From: an uncultured Draconibacterium sp.
Lineage (GTDB): Bacteria; Bacteroidota; Bacteroidia; Bacteroidales; Prolixibacteraceae
Length of the DNA stretch: 64,000 nt
Direction: 5' to 3'
Assembly (NCBI RefSeq): GCF_913063105.1
Contig: NZ_CAJXYQ010000014.1
Location: 62,001 to 126,000, forward strand
Below the pieces are notes generated by a model. The model made no database searches and was not told the DNA's origin. It worked only from the letters and a program-made list of their open reading frames with translations. Position numbers and translations under genes: made by a program. Below are positions 21,140-28,413 of the stretch, in pieces (position 1 is the stretch's first letter; every line of letters starts with the position of its first letter).

Positions 21140-21748
21140 TTGAAAATGAAAAAATTAGTAACAGTATTCGCAATTATTATTGCAATAGGAACTTCGGCCT
21201 TTGCGGCCGATGCAAATGCCGACAAATCGGTTTATAAAGTTGATACCAATGCCAGTAAGGTGTATTGGACCGGTAAAAAAGTAACAGGCGAACATACCGG
21301 CTACCTGAATTTGAAAGGTGGCGAGGTACATGTTAAAGACGAAAAAGTTGTAGGTGCACAGATTAAAATTGATGTACAATCAATTGAAGTAACCGACCTG
21401 AGCGGCGAATGGAAAGACAAGCTGGTTGGCCACCTGAAATCAGACGATTTCTTTTCGGCAGAAAAACACCCGGTAGCAACATTTGCCATAAAAACCGTTG
21501 ACGCTACAGATAAAGGTTACCAGGTGGTTGGCGACCTCACCATTAAAGGAATTACCAAGCAGGTAGCTTTTCCGGCAGAAGTAAAAGTTGACGGAAGCTC
21601 GGTAAGTGCCACGGGTACAGCAACCATTGATCGTACCGAATATGACATCCGTTATGGTTCTGGTAAATTTTTCAGCGACCTGGGTGATAATATGATCAAT
21701 GATAATTTCGAGATTACGTTTGAACTGAAAGCTACGGCAGCCAATTAA
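21140..21748 (+). CDS. yceI: YceI-family periplasmic lipid/isoprenoid-binding protein
   Basis: 202 residues with an ordinary signal peptide (hydrophobic VTVFAIIIAIGTSAFA, cleavage before ADA). The mature part is an extended lipocalin-like barrel: YKVDTNASKVYWTGKK at the start, then VKSIEVTDL-type strands, LKSDDFFSAEKHPVATFA, the DLTIKGITKQVAFP strand (family hallmark) and the ending FEITFELKA. Family members bind polyisoprenoids or other amphiphiles in the periplasm. The GDLTIKG.T motif is strong evidence. Likely transcribed on its own, because a hairpin lies after it and before the pirin gene. Confidence 0.93.
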   Translation: MKMKKLVTVFAIIIAIGTSAFAADANADKSVYKVDTNASKVYWTGKKVTGEHTGYLNLKGGEVHVKDEKVVGAQIKIDVQSIEVTDLSGEWKDKLVGHLKSDDFFSAEKHPVATFAIKTVDATDKGYQVVGDLTIKGITKQVAFPAEVKVDGSSVSATGTATIDRTEYDIRYGSGKFFSDLGDNMINDNFEITFELKATAAN

Positions 21749-21839
21749 ACAGTTCAACAATATAAAGCCATAAAACAATAAGCAAGGTTTCGGAGAAGAA
21801 GGAGACGAAAGGGACAGACCTTTGGGGGAGGGAACCTTG

Positions 21840-21895
21840 GCCGGTGTCAGCAAACGTTTTTTAAGCCTTGCAAGGCACCGGTATTTTTTTACCCA
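21840..21895 (+). terminator. Probable terminator after yceI
   Basis: CCGGTG near 21841 pairs with CACCGG near 21880, with a long loop that contains a T-rich run, followed by a seven-T tract. It lies about 90 bp past the yceI stop. Confidence 0.45.
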
Positions 21896-21952
21896 AATTG
21901 CAACAACTTCCTCATTAAAAATTAGACCTTAAAAAATTAGAAAGAGAAAACG

Positions 21953-22669
21953 ATGAAAACAGTTTTATACCGAGCCGATAGCAGGGGCTATGCCAATCAC
22001 GGTTGGCTGGAGGCCCGGCATACTTTTAGTTTTGCGAATTATTTTAACCGCGAACGTATGAATTTTGGGGTACTTCGGGTGCTTAACGACGACAAAATTG
22101 ATGGCGGACAAGGCTTTGGAATGCATCCGCACGATAACATGGAAATTATTACCATTCCGCTTGAAGGTGACCTGGAGCATAAAGATAATATGGGCAACGA
22201 GGCAGTTATTCGTGAGGGCGATGTGCAGGTGATGAGTGCCGGAACCGGTGTTTACCACAGCGAGTACAATCATAATCCAGACAAAGCATTAAAGCTTTTC
22301 CAGATTTGGTTGTTCCCGAATAAGCAAAATGTACAACCGCGTTACGATCAGATTTCTATTCGCGATGTGGCAATACCTAACCGCCTTTACCAGATACTAT
22401 CGCCAAATCCCGATGACCAGGGGGTGTGGATTCATCAGGATGCCTGGTTTTACCTTGGGAATTTCGAGGCCGGAAAAACCGACAGCTATACCCTGAAGCG
22501 CGAAGTTAACGGACTGTTTGTTATGGTGATTGACGGGCAAGTAACCATTTCAGGAAATAAATTGTCGGCTCGCGATGCACTGGGGATTTGGGAAATGAAT
22601 AAAATTGAGGTGGAGGCTACTAGTGATGCACGGATTTTATTAATGGATCTGCCTATGCAAGTAAAATAA
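21953..22669 (+). CDS. Pirin family protein (bicupin, YhaK-like)
   Basis: 238 residues, with two cupin folds. The first has the metal site GMHPHDNMEIITIPLEG with the later TGVYHSEYN, giving the His-His-His-Glu set of pirins. The start (SRGYANHGWLEARHTFSFANYF) is the family's conserved entry region. The second cupin has lost the metal residues, as usual. Some members are quercetin dioxygenases or redox sensors; which applies here is not known. Cytoplasmic. It is 18 bp ahead of the nitroreductase gene, so the two form an operon. Confidence 0.93.
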   Translation: MKTVLYRADSRGYANHGWLEARHTFSFANYFNRERMNFGVLRVLNDDKIDGGQGFGMHPHDNMEIITIPLEGDLEHKDNMGNEAVIREGDVQVMSAGTGVYHSEYNHNPDKALKLFQIWLFPNKQNVQPRYDQISIRDVAIPNRLYQILSPNPDDQGVWIHQDAWFYLGNFEAGKTDSYTLKREVNGLFVMVIDGQVTISGNKLSARDALGIWEMNKIEVEATSDARILLMDLPMQVK

Positions 22670-22687
22670 ACCGGAAAGAACAGAAAT

Positions 22688-23251
22688 ATGGAAAATCAAA
22701 AGAAATATACTATTCATCCGCTTTTGGAGAAAAGATGGAGCCCCCGGTCCTTTTCAGCGGAGCCGGTATCAGCGGAGGATGTAAACAAAATTTTTGCCGG
22801 GGCATCGTGGGCGGCCAGTGCCATGAATGAACAGCCCTGGCAATATGTGTATGCCTTGCGCGGAACTCCGGGATTCGATACCTTATGGGCATGTTTACTG
22901 CCCGGAAATCAACCCTGGGCAAAAAAAGCAGCCGCACTTTTTGCTTCATTGCAACGAAATACCTACGAGAAAAATGATAAACCAAATAGGTTTGCCTTGC
23001 ACGATGTGGGTATGGCCAATGCCCAGCTTTTACTTCAGGCGGGTGCCAAAGGTATTTACGGACACCTGATGGGCGGTTTCGACAGCGAAAAGTTATCGAC
23101 GGTATTAAACCTGAAGGAGAATGTTAGTCCGGTATGTATGGGGGCGCTTGGCTATTTGGGCGAGCCCGACGATTTGGAAGAACCCTATCGTTCGAGAGAG
23201 TTAGCACCACGTACACGAAAAGCGCTTGAGGAGTTTGTTACTAAACTATAA
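22688..23251 (+). CDS. Nitroreductase-family flavoprotein
   Basis: 187 residues. The start (HPLLEKRWSPRSFSAEPVS) is the FMN-binding Arg-Ser-x-Arg-x-Phe motif of the nitroreductase fold; WAASAMNEQPWQYVYA is the second conserved flavin contact. GALGYLGEPDDL is the C-terminal segment. Such enzymes use NAD(P)H and FMN to reduce nitro compounds, quinones or other electrophiles. The physiological substrate is unknown. It is co-transcribed with the pirin gene. The length is normal for the smaller members of the family. Confidence 0.9.
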   Translation: MENQKKYTIHPLLEKRWSPRSFSAEPVSAEDVNKIFAGASWAASAMNEQPWQYVYALRGTPGFDTLWACLLPGNQPWAKKAAALFASLQRNTYEKNDKPNRFALHDVGMANAQLLLQAGAKGIYGHLMGGFDSEKLSTVLNLKENVSPVCMGALGYLGEPDDLEEPYRSRELAPRTRKALEEFVTKL

Positions 23252-23403
23252 GTTAAGCAAAACGAGATGGAGCTGAAAACAGTTGGCTTATGGCACGCTG
23301 AACTTGATTCAGTATCTTGTTTAGTTAAGAACAAAGACCCTGAAAACCGTTTGATTTGAAGTACTTTGGCTACTAACTCTCAACTCCGCCCCGTATAAGT
23401 GAA

Positions 23404-23568
23404 TTACGAGTGTCCCTTAACCACAATCATCATTATTTTCAGGTTCAGTCGAAAAAAATTATAAAGCTGAACGAGGAAACAAGTTCGCCAAAAACGTGTC
23501 CAGCGTGTAGGAACCGGCGGGTAAAATTCATCTTTATAAGCGGTAGTAATTCTATTTTGTTTTTCCAT
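23404..23568 (-). CDS. Small 54-residue protein, unknown function
   Basis: A short minus-strand frame in an otherwise empty gap. It codes for a 54-residue protein that begins MEKQNRITTAYKDEFYPP, continues with an aromatic, basic segment (TRWTRFWRTCFLVQLYNFFR) and ends LKIMMIVVKGHS. It has an amphipathic-to-hydrophobic central helix and could lie at the membrane surface. It lies 139 bp downstream of the SQR-like gene on the same strand, so it could be the third gene of the methyltransferase-SQR unit. I recall similar short proteins in other Bacteroidota but cannot name a family. The codon choice and protein-like composition favour a real gene. Confidence 0.6.
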   Translation of the reverse strand: MEKQNRITTAYKDEFYPPVPTRWTRFWRTCFLVQLYNFFRLNLKIMMIVVKGHS

Positions 23569-23707
23569 GATTTATTTTTTTGTTTCGGGTTGCCAGCTAC
23601 GAGCTGCGCGCCCTGCCTGTAAATAATTCTTTAACGGCAATTTTACATTTTATCAGTTTTTTAAGGTCAACTCAGTCCTTCAGTCCTCCAATCCCTGAGT
23701 TCTTCAA

Positions 23708-25162
23708 CTATTCCGGCAAAAGCCACCAAAACGGATAACCTTTGGCTTTATGCAAAAACATGTAATGCAGAAAGAGTTTTATCCAGTGGCCGGCAGTACC
23801 AATTTCGCCAACTGTTGAATTAATATCTCGACCCCATTCCGGGTATTTCTCCCAATCGGGAACTACCGGCGATACCGTCATTGTAGCACCGAGTCCTTTG
23901 GTCATGCTGTAACCGGCCGACACAATGCAGGCAGCCCCCATGCGTCCCATGTTAGCGGTATGTTTATGCTCAAACGTTCCTTTTTTAATTCCTTCGGCAA
24001 TATTTTGAGCCACAATTTTACCGATAACCCCCGATGGCATTCCGGTACGTGGTGGTGCCGGGAAAATGGCACGTCCGCCGGGGCTTTTCATGGGTTTAGA
24101 AATAGAGTGGGGTGGTGCAAAAGCAATACCCGTGGCGTACATATTGGGGTAAGCCGGACTCTGGTAGGTTTGTGGCCAATCGTTTATGCTCCACTCTTCA
24201 AATGGTTTCGGATTATAATCGGCATCCACTTTCATAAAACCGTTGGGCGCAAAAACCTTTTGGGTAATGTCTTCGCCCTGTTTGTCGAAGGCCTTAAAAG
24301 GTTGCCCCGAGAAACCGGGAATAAGCATGGCAAAATCAAATTCAATCGATTTTTCTTCACCGTCAAGTGTTTCATAAATGGCTTTTCCTGGCTCTACTTT
24401 AAACACTCCGGCGCGTTTTATCCATTTAATATTGTTTTCGGCAAACACCGATTCGGTAAATACTTTGGTAGAGGTAACATAGCCACCGCGTTTTACAAAG
24501 GCGCCTCCCATTCCAAAATCGCCCACTTCGTATTCGTTCGATATCCAGGTAATTTCGGCCAGGTGTAACAATTTTCTTCTTCCCAACTCAAAGGCAATAT
24601 TCAGGGCGTACTCAAAAGCTGCACCCTGGCAGGTCGCCATGGGATGTCCTGTGCCAATCAGAAAGCGCTGCTTTTCGCCCTTTTTCATTTTTTCGATGCT
24701 TTTGTCCAGTTCCTCCCAGGCATGTGCAGCATGGTCGTACGAGCACACCGAAACCGTATTTTTCCCCGGTCCGAGGCCTTCGGTAGCTTCAAAATTCAAT
24801 TTCGGTCCCGTGGCATTTACCAGGTAGTCGTACTCTATTTTTCCGCTTTGTCCCCTTTTGTCTTCCGAGGTATATTCAATGTCAACAAAGGCTGTATTTG
24901 ATGTTGCATCACCCTCAGGATGAATGGCTGTTGCTTTGGCCTGGTGAAAGTTGATGCCCCAGCGTTTATATACTTTTTGCAGTTTAAAACGTACCTGGTC
25001 GACACTCATTCGGCCAACCCCCACCCAAATGTTCGAGGGTATCCATTGGTAATACTGGCTGGGCGATACTACAATTACATCGTGTTTTTTACCCAGTTTT
25101 TTTTTGAGAAATGCTGCTGCGGTGTGTCCGGAGATTCCGGCACCGAGGACTACTACCTTCAT
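23708..25162 (-). CDS. sqr: Sulfide:quinone oxidoreductase-like flavoprotein
   Basis: 484 residues. The N-terminal Rossmann motif VVVLGAGISGHTAAAFL binds FAD. The layout follows sulfide:quinone oxidoreductases: three cysteines in the expected regions, Cys140 (SVCSYDHA), Cys178 (MATCQGAA) and Cys near 411 (AACIVSAG), of which the second and third usually form the redox pair. The C-terminal end (IKLFLHYMFLHKAKGYPFWWLL) is an amphipathic and aromatic membrane anchor that gives access to the quinone pool. The reaction is oxidation of sulfide to sulfur or polysulfide with electrons passed to quinone. Other related NDH-2-like flavoproteins cannot be excluded. The methyltransferase gene lies upstream on the same strand, 119 bp away. 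Confidence 0.85.
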   Translation of the reverse strand: MKVVVLGAGISGHTAAAFLKKKLGKKHDVIVVSPSQYYQWIPSNIWVGVGRMSVDQVRFKLQKVYKRWGINFHQAKATAIHPEGDATSNTAFVDIEYTSEDKRGQSGKIEYDYLVNATGPKLNFEATEGLGPGKNTVSVCSYDHAAHAWEELDKSIEKMKKGEKQRFLIGTGHPMATCQGAAFEYALNIAFELGRRKLLHLAEITWISNEYEVGDFGMGGAFVKRGGYVTSTKVFTESVFAENNIKWIKRAGVFKVEPGKAIYETLDGEEKSIEFDFAMLIPGFSGQPFKAFDKQGEDITQKVFAPNGFMKVDADYNPKPFEEWSINDWPQTYQSPAYPNMYATGIAFAPPHSISKPMKSPGGRAIFPAPPRTGMPSGVIGKIVAQNIAEGIKKGTFEHKHTANMGRMGAACIVSAGYSMTKGLGATMTVSPVVPDWEKYPEWGRDINSTVGEIGTAGHWIKLFLHYMFLHKAKGYPFWWLLPE

Positions 25163-25281
25163 AAGATCAGAATTTTTGAGTTTTGCTAGTTAAACAAAAA
25201 GTTATCTATGAAAGTTTCAAAATTAGCACTGCTAATTTCATGTTGTTGAGCACTTTATGTGATAAGGGTTACAGGGTGCCT

Positions 25282-25884
25282 TTATACCGGTGGCAAACAT
25301 TTGGTCTCTTTAAAACGGCAAATAATGTGATGTTTGTTTTGGCGGCATACGGAAAACAACCCCGAGTAATGAATTTTGTCGAGCGTTTTGGCTCGTGGCT
25401 GATGCCCGTCTTCAATAATAAGATAGCCCTGAAATTTTAGCATACGTGCAAATTCTGCAAGTAATTCGTCGGGTTTTTCCACCATATGAAACATGTCGAG
25501 GGCATAAATTACATCAACCGAATTGTTGGGAATTGCGCAAGCGTACCCTTTTGCCTGGAACACTTCTACATTTTGCAGTTGGTGTTGTTCAATTTTTTCG
25601 TGAGCCATTTTTACGGCCATAGGGTGAATATCAACCGCAAGCACTTTGCCGTTGGGGCCAACCGTTTCGGAGGCCTTTTTTATGTAACGTGCCGGTCCGC
25701 AACCGTAATCAACAACAACTTGTCCGGCTTTTATGGGCAGGCGTTTAAAGTTTCGTTCCGACTGTTTTCCCAATACATCCGAAATACGCATTAAAAAGGT
25801 CATGAGTTGAAAAAAGAAATTGGGCATTTGCTCGCGGCGGCTGCCGTAACGGGCAGTTTTGGTTGTTTTTTCCTGTGTTTTCAT
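25282..25884 (-). CDS. Class I SAM-dependent methyltransferase
   Basis: 200 residues. Motif I is VVDYGCGPARY at 57-67, followed by an acidic end of strand 2 (VLAVDIHPMAV) and the Asp of ALDMFHMV; this is the Methyltransf_11/25-type Rossmann core. The start (ARYGSRREQMPNFFFQLM) is basic and aromatic and resembles methyltransferases acting on small or lipid-like substrates. Substrate unknown. It leads a minus-strand unit with the SQR-like gene, and its upstream DNA holds an elaborate regulatory region: -7 element, a perfect 14-bp inverted repeat, and two copies of a motif also found before crtI. Confidence 0.85.
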   Translation of the reverse strand: MKTQEKTTKTARYGSRREQMPNFFFQLMTFLMRISDVLGKQSERNFKRLPIKAGQVVVDYGCGPARYIKKASETVGPNGKVLAVDIHPMAVKMAHEKIEQHQLQNVEVFQAKGYACAIPNNSVDVIYALDMFHMVEKPDELLAEFARMLKFQGYLIIEDGHQPRAKTLDKIHYSGLFSVCRQNKHHIICRFKETKCLPPV

Positions 25885-25923
25885 CTGTTAATAATTAGTT
25901 TTTCAATTGCCAGATGCAACTCA

Positions 25924-25931
25924 CAAAACTA
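25924..25931 (-). promoter_or_regulatory. Bacteroidota-type -7 element for the methyltransferase/SQR unit
   Basis: CAAAACTA reads TAGTTTTG on the minus strand, matching TAnnTTTG, 40 bp before the methyltransferase start. Confidence 0.5.
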
Positions 25932-25970
25932 ATTTTATCATGGTCGTTTTTGGCTAATGATAAAATTAGT
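25928..25970 (-). promoter_or_regulatory. Perfect 14-bp inverted repeat overlapping the methyltransferase promoter
   Basis: ACTAATTTTATCAT (25928-25941) and ATGATAAAATTAGT (25957-25970) are exact reverse complements with a 15-bp spacer. The left arm overlaps the -7 element, so a bound dimer would cover the promoter: a likely operator. Confidence 0.6.
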
Positions 25971-26077
25971 CATGTTCGTTTCATACTATTAAAATTGTTT
26001 ATTTTCAAAGGTATAGTATGGAACTCGCTTGTTTTAATTATGTTTTTGGGTGTAATAATTTTACATGCTCGTTTCAT
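25971..26077 (-). promoter_or_regulatory. Two copies of the ATGAAACGARCATG motif
   Basis: On the minus strand ATGAAACGAACATG (25971-25984) and ATGAAACGAGCATG (26064-26077) lie 93 bp apart. The first abuts the 14-bp inverted repeat and lies about 40 bp upstream of the -7 element, which suits an activator. The same 14-mer is found before crtI. Confidence 0.55.
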
Positions 26078-26232
26078 TTTTTGTTAATTGTTTTTGGCTG
26101 AAACAAAGGTAGATAAGTTGGTGGAAATGAAATTATTTTTTTGCTGAACAGGGGAGATTTGTCGGTGAAAGGGGAGCGTTGGGCTGTTTGTTCGGAGTTA
26201 TTTGAACAGCGTCTTTCCTCAGTTTGGCAAAG

Positions 26233-26484
26233 CTATCCCCAGGGGGCACGAAATTCGCCCCCATTTTCACAAGACCATCCCCCGAGGGCACGAAACCATC
26301 CCCGAGGGGCAAGAAGCAATCCCCCATTTTCACAAGACCATCCCCTGGGGGAACGGGAAGAACCCCAGGGGGCGCAAAACAATCCCCTGTTTTCGCAAAG
26401 CTATCCCCAAGGGGCGCAGACCAATCCCCAAGGTGCGCAAAGTAAAAAAACAGGGGCACAAGCCATGCCCCAGGTTCGATTTTC
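26233..26484. repeat. Tandem array of about twelve degenerate 21-bp units
   Basis: Units start every 21 bp from 26233 (26233, 26254, 26275 and so on to 26464); an extra degenerate unit may precede at 26212. Each has a core CCCC followed by GGGG or TTTT and then GCRMAA, so many units contain a small CCCC/GGGG palindrome. Read on the minus strand, they give a heptapeptide repeat of the form xGDxFxx, but the frames lack a start context and other frames are equally open, so coding is not favoured. Confidence 0.8.
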
Positions 26485-26489
26485 TTCGT

Positions 26490-26594
26490 CCCCCTTGGCG
26501 AAGGGGGAATAAAAGGGGGATTGACTGATTTTACACGTTTTTACAATCTCAATCCTCCGACTCCTGCGGAGCCACCTCCTTTTAATAAAGGAGG
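26490..26594. repeat. Cluster of GC-rich palindromes, possible interspersed repeat
   Basis: Three hairpins lie close together: CCCCCTT-GGCG-AAGGGGG (26490-26507), CTCCG-N7-CGGAG (26555-26571), and CCTCCTTT-TAAT-AAAGGAGG (26575-26594). Their look resembles short interspersed palindromic elements common in Bacteroidota genomes, from memory and not checked. Confidence 0.5.
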
Positions 26595-26740
26595 ACGAGC
26601 AACAAAAGACTGAAACAAACCACTTTCCGGGTTTCGCGCTGCCTTGCTTTTTAAACATAAGATGTTTACATTTAAAGCACCAAAAACAAACAAGCATTGT
26701 ATACCGGCCCTAAAATAAAGCGAAAAAGCAATTGTAATAT

Positions 26741-26765
26741 AATAGGTGTGTTTTCCACACCTATT
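26741..26765. other. Perfect 10-bp hairpin
   Basis: AATAGGTGTG (26741-26750) pairs exactly with CACACCTATT (26756-26765) around a TTTTC loop. No U-tract follows, so it is not a typical terminator. It sits at the left boundary of the A/T-rich accessory block, next to a weak attC-like stretch (GTATAAC at 26771, GTTAGCC at 26831). Confidence 0.45.
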
Positions 26766-26917
26766 TGGGTGTATAACAACAATAAGAAATTACGCTATAA
26801 GCGATATAACAACAATGATGATACACAGTAGTTAGCCACAAGCATGAAAACCTTTGATGAAAGTTTATTCAAATAGTATGAAAGAGAATAATTCAATCAT
26901 TTCAAACGAAAAAAATT

Positions 26918-27619
26918 ATGAAAAAAAAGATGAAAAAGCTTAAGGATTCTATTAAAATAAAACAGAAGGATAAGATTTATTATTTGCTGGATGAGAATAG
27001 AAAAATCAGAAAGTATAAACCTTGGCTTGGTGATATGTTTTCGTTCTTGTACGACAGAATAATGAGCAAGTCTATTTTTCCTAAAAAATTTAATGGCTCT
27101 ATTCAAAAGCATTTTGAGATTTTAAAGAGTGAGTTACGAAACATTCACAATAAAAACATATTAGAAATTGCAACAGGAAGTGGGAATGCAATTAAATTTC
27201 TGAACAATGATAATTTGTACACTGGTACTGATATTAGCTCCGGGCTTCTTAGAATTGCAGTAAAAAAATTCAACCAGAATAAATTTCAAGATGCCGAATT
27301 TTATGTTACAGATGCTAATAATATGCCATTCAACAATGACTTTTTTGATTTAGCCTTGTGTAATTTATCATTAAACTTCTTTGATGGTATCAGCAATTTT
27401 ATTAAAGAATTAAACAGAGTATTAAAGCCAGGTGGAATATTCTTTTGTAGCGTACCAATATCTGAAAAGAAAAAACCAAATGTAGAAATTCGCGGCACGC
27501 TATATTCTGAAGATGAGCTAAAACAAGTATTTGAAAAGAATAACTTCAGGTTTGAAAAGATACCTCAAGAAAATGGGGCATTGTTGTATTTTAAAGCACA
27601 GTTAATAGTGAATAAATAA
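26918..27619 (+). CDS. SAM-dependent methyltransferase in the A/T-rich accessory block
   Basis: 233 residues (an ATG four codons later is also possible). The Methyltransf_11-type core has motif I ILEIATGSGNA near 80-90, LYTGTDISSG as strand 2, DANNMPFNNDFFDLALCNLSLNF as motifs II-III, and LNRVLKPGGIFFCSVP as the post-motif strand. The first 60 residues are Lys-rich and without a known domain. Substrate unknown. Base composition and codon use are much more A/T-rich than in the flanking genes, which fits recent transfer. It is followed closely by a CPBP protease gene and a membrane-protein gene. Confidence 0.82.
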   Translation: MKKKMKKLKDSIKIKQKDKIYYLLDENRKIRKYKPWLGDMFSFLYDRIMSKSIFPKKFNGSIQKHFEILKSELRNIHNKNILEIATGSGNAIKFLNNDNLYTGTDISSGLLRIAVKKFNQNKFQDAEFYVTDANNMPFNNDFFDLALCNLSLNFFDGISNFIKELNRVLKPGGIFFCSVPISEKKKPNVEIRGTLYSEDELKQVFEKNNFRFEKIPQENGALLYFKAQLIVNK

Positions 27620-27652
27620 ACCCCTGATATTTCTTGAACCCAATGTTAATAG

Positions 27653-28372
27653 ATGATGAAAACAAGAAATAAAACGTTAAGAATTTACGGGATACTAGCA
27701 TCGTTGTTTTTTACACTTGCTTATCCGCAAATGGGATGTGTTTTGGCTAACTCTTATGTGCAAGGTTTCGGCATTGGCTGGCTATACATTCACCATTTTG
27801 TTCAATTGATATTGGCTATTGTTACCATTCTGTTCATCACCTTTTTATCAAAGAAAAAAATGTACGATTGGGGTTTAAACTTAAACAATTGGCAATGGTC
27901 TTTAAAAACTGCATCATCCTTTGCAATAGTTTGGTTTTTCATTTCACTGTCACTAAACCTAATATTTAACTTTCAATCGCAACTGAACTATGAACCAACT
28001 ACATCCAACATAATTTTCGATTTGTTTTTCGACTTTATTTTAACAGGTTTCTCCGAAGAAATTTTATTTCGTGGTTTAATCATGGGTGTTTTATTGCATT
28101 CATGTAAAGGGAACCTTAATATCGGTAATTTCCAAATTTCACCAGCCGGGATAATTACTACATTTTTATTTACCCTGGCTCATATCGGTATTGATTACGA
28201 AAGTTTTACCATAAGTAGTATATCTCCATTGCAATTAATTTTTACTATGGGACTTGGATTGTTTTATGCAATAATGAGAGACAAAACTAAAAGCCTTTTA
28301 GGACCTATTATAGCGCATGGAGCATCTGATGGTTTAATTACTGTAATTCAAATGTTTATTATTTCAAGATAA
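27653..28372 (+). CDS. CPBP-family intramembrane metalloprotease
   Basis: 239 residues with about seven hydrophobic segments. The ABI/CAAX-protease motifs are present: SEEILFRG near 135-141 (the EExxxR motif), FTLAHIGIDY with the His of motif 2, and IIAHGASDGLI with the His of motif 4. This family includes prenyl-protein proteases and bacteriocin self-immunity proteins. Whether it protects against a peptide or processes a partner is unknown; no bacteriocin gene is seen beside it. A/T-rich and part of the accessory block. Confidence 0.85.
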   Translation: MMKTRNKTLRIYGILASLFFTLAYPQMGCVLANSYVQGFGIGWLYIHHFVQLILAIVTILFITFLSKKKMYDWGLNLNNWQWSLKTASSFAIVWFFISLSLNLIFNFQSQLNYEPTTSNIIFDLFFDFILTGFSEEILFRGLIMGVLLHSCKGNLNIGNFQISPAGIITTFLFTLAHIGIDYESFTISSISPLQLIFTMGLGLFYAIMRDKTKSLLGPIIAHGASDGLITVIQMFIISR

Positions 28373-28413
28373 TTATTTGTAAAAATTCATGGACAGATTC
28401 AAATAAAAACAAA

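Larger units (their letters stand above)
25885..26917. other. 1-kb noncoding, repeat-rich region
   Basis: No convincing gene. From left to right: the methyltransferase promoter and operator region (25924-26077); a run of low-complexity sequence; the 21-bp tandem array (26233-26484); two GC-rich hairpins (26490-26594); a perfect hairpin at 26741-26765; and an A/T-rich stretch that leads into the accessory block. Open frames over the array exist only because the period is a multiple of three. Confidence 0.6.

Noticed and set aside
26133-26528. Several long frames on both strands across the 21-bp array
   Set aside because: The period is a multiple of three and low in stops, so all frames stay open; no start context, no family, and repeats differ in ways that do not preserve residues.
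26771-26840. Third attC-like site before the methyltransferase gene
   Set aside because: Only the GTATAAC and GTTAGCC ends fit, and the internal arms do not pair well; kept only as a remark in the cassette finding.
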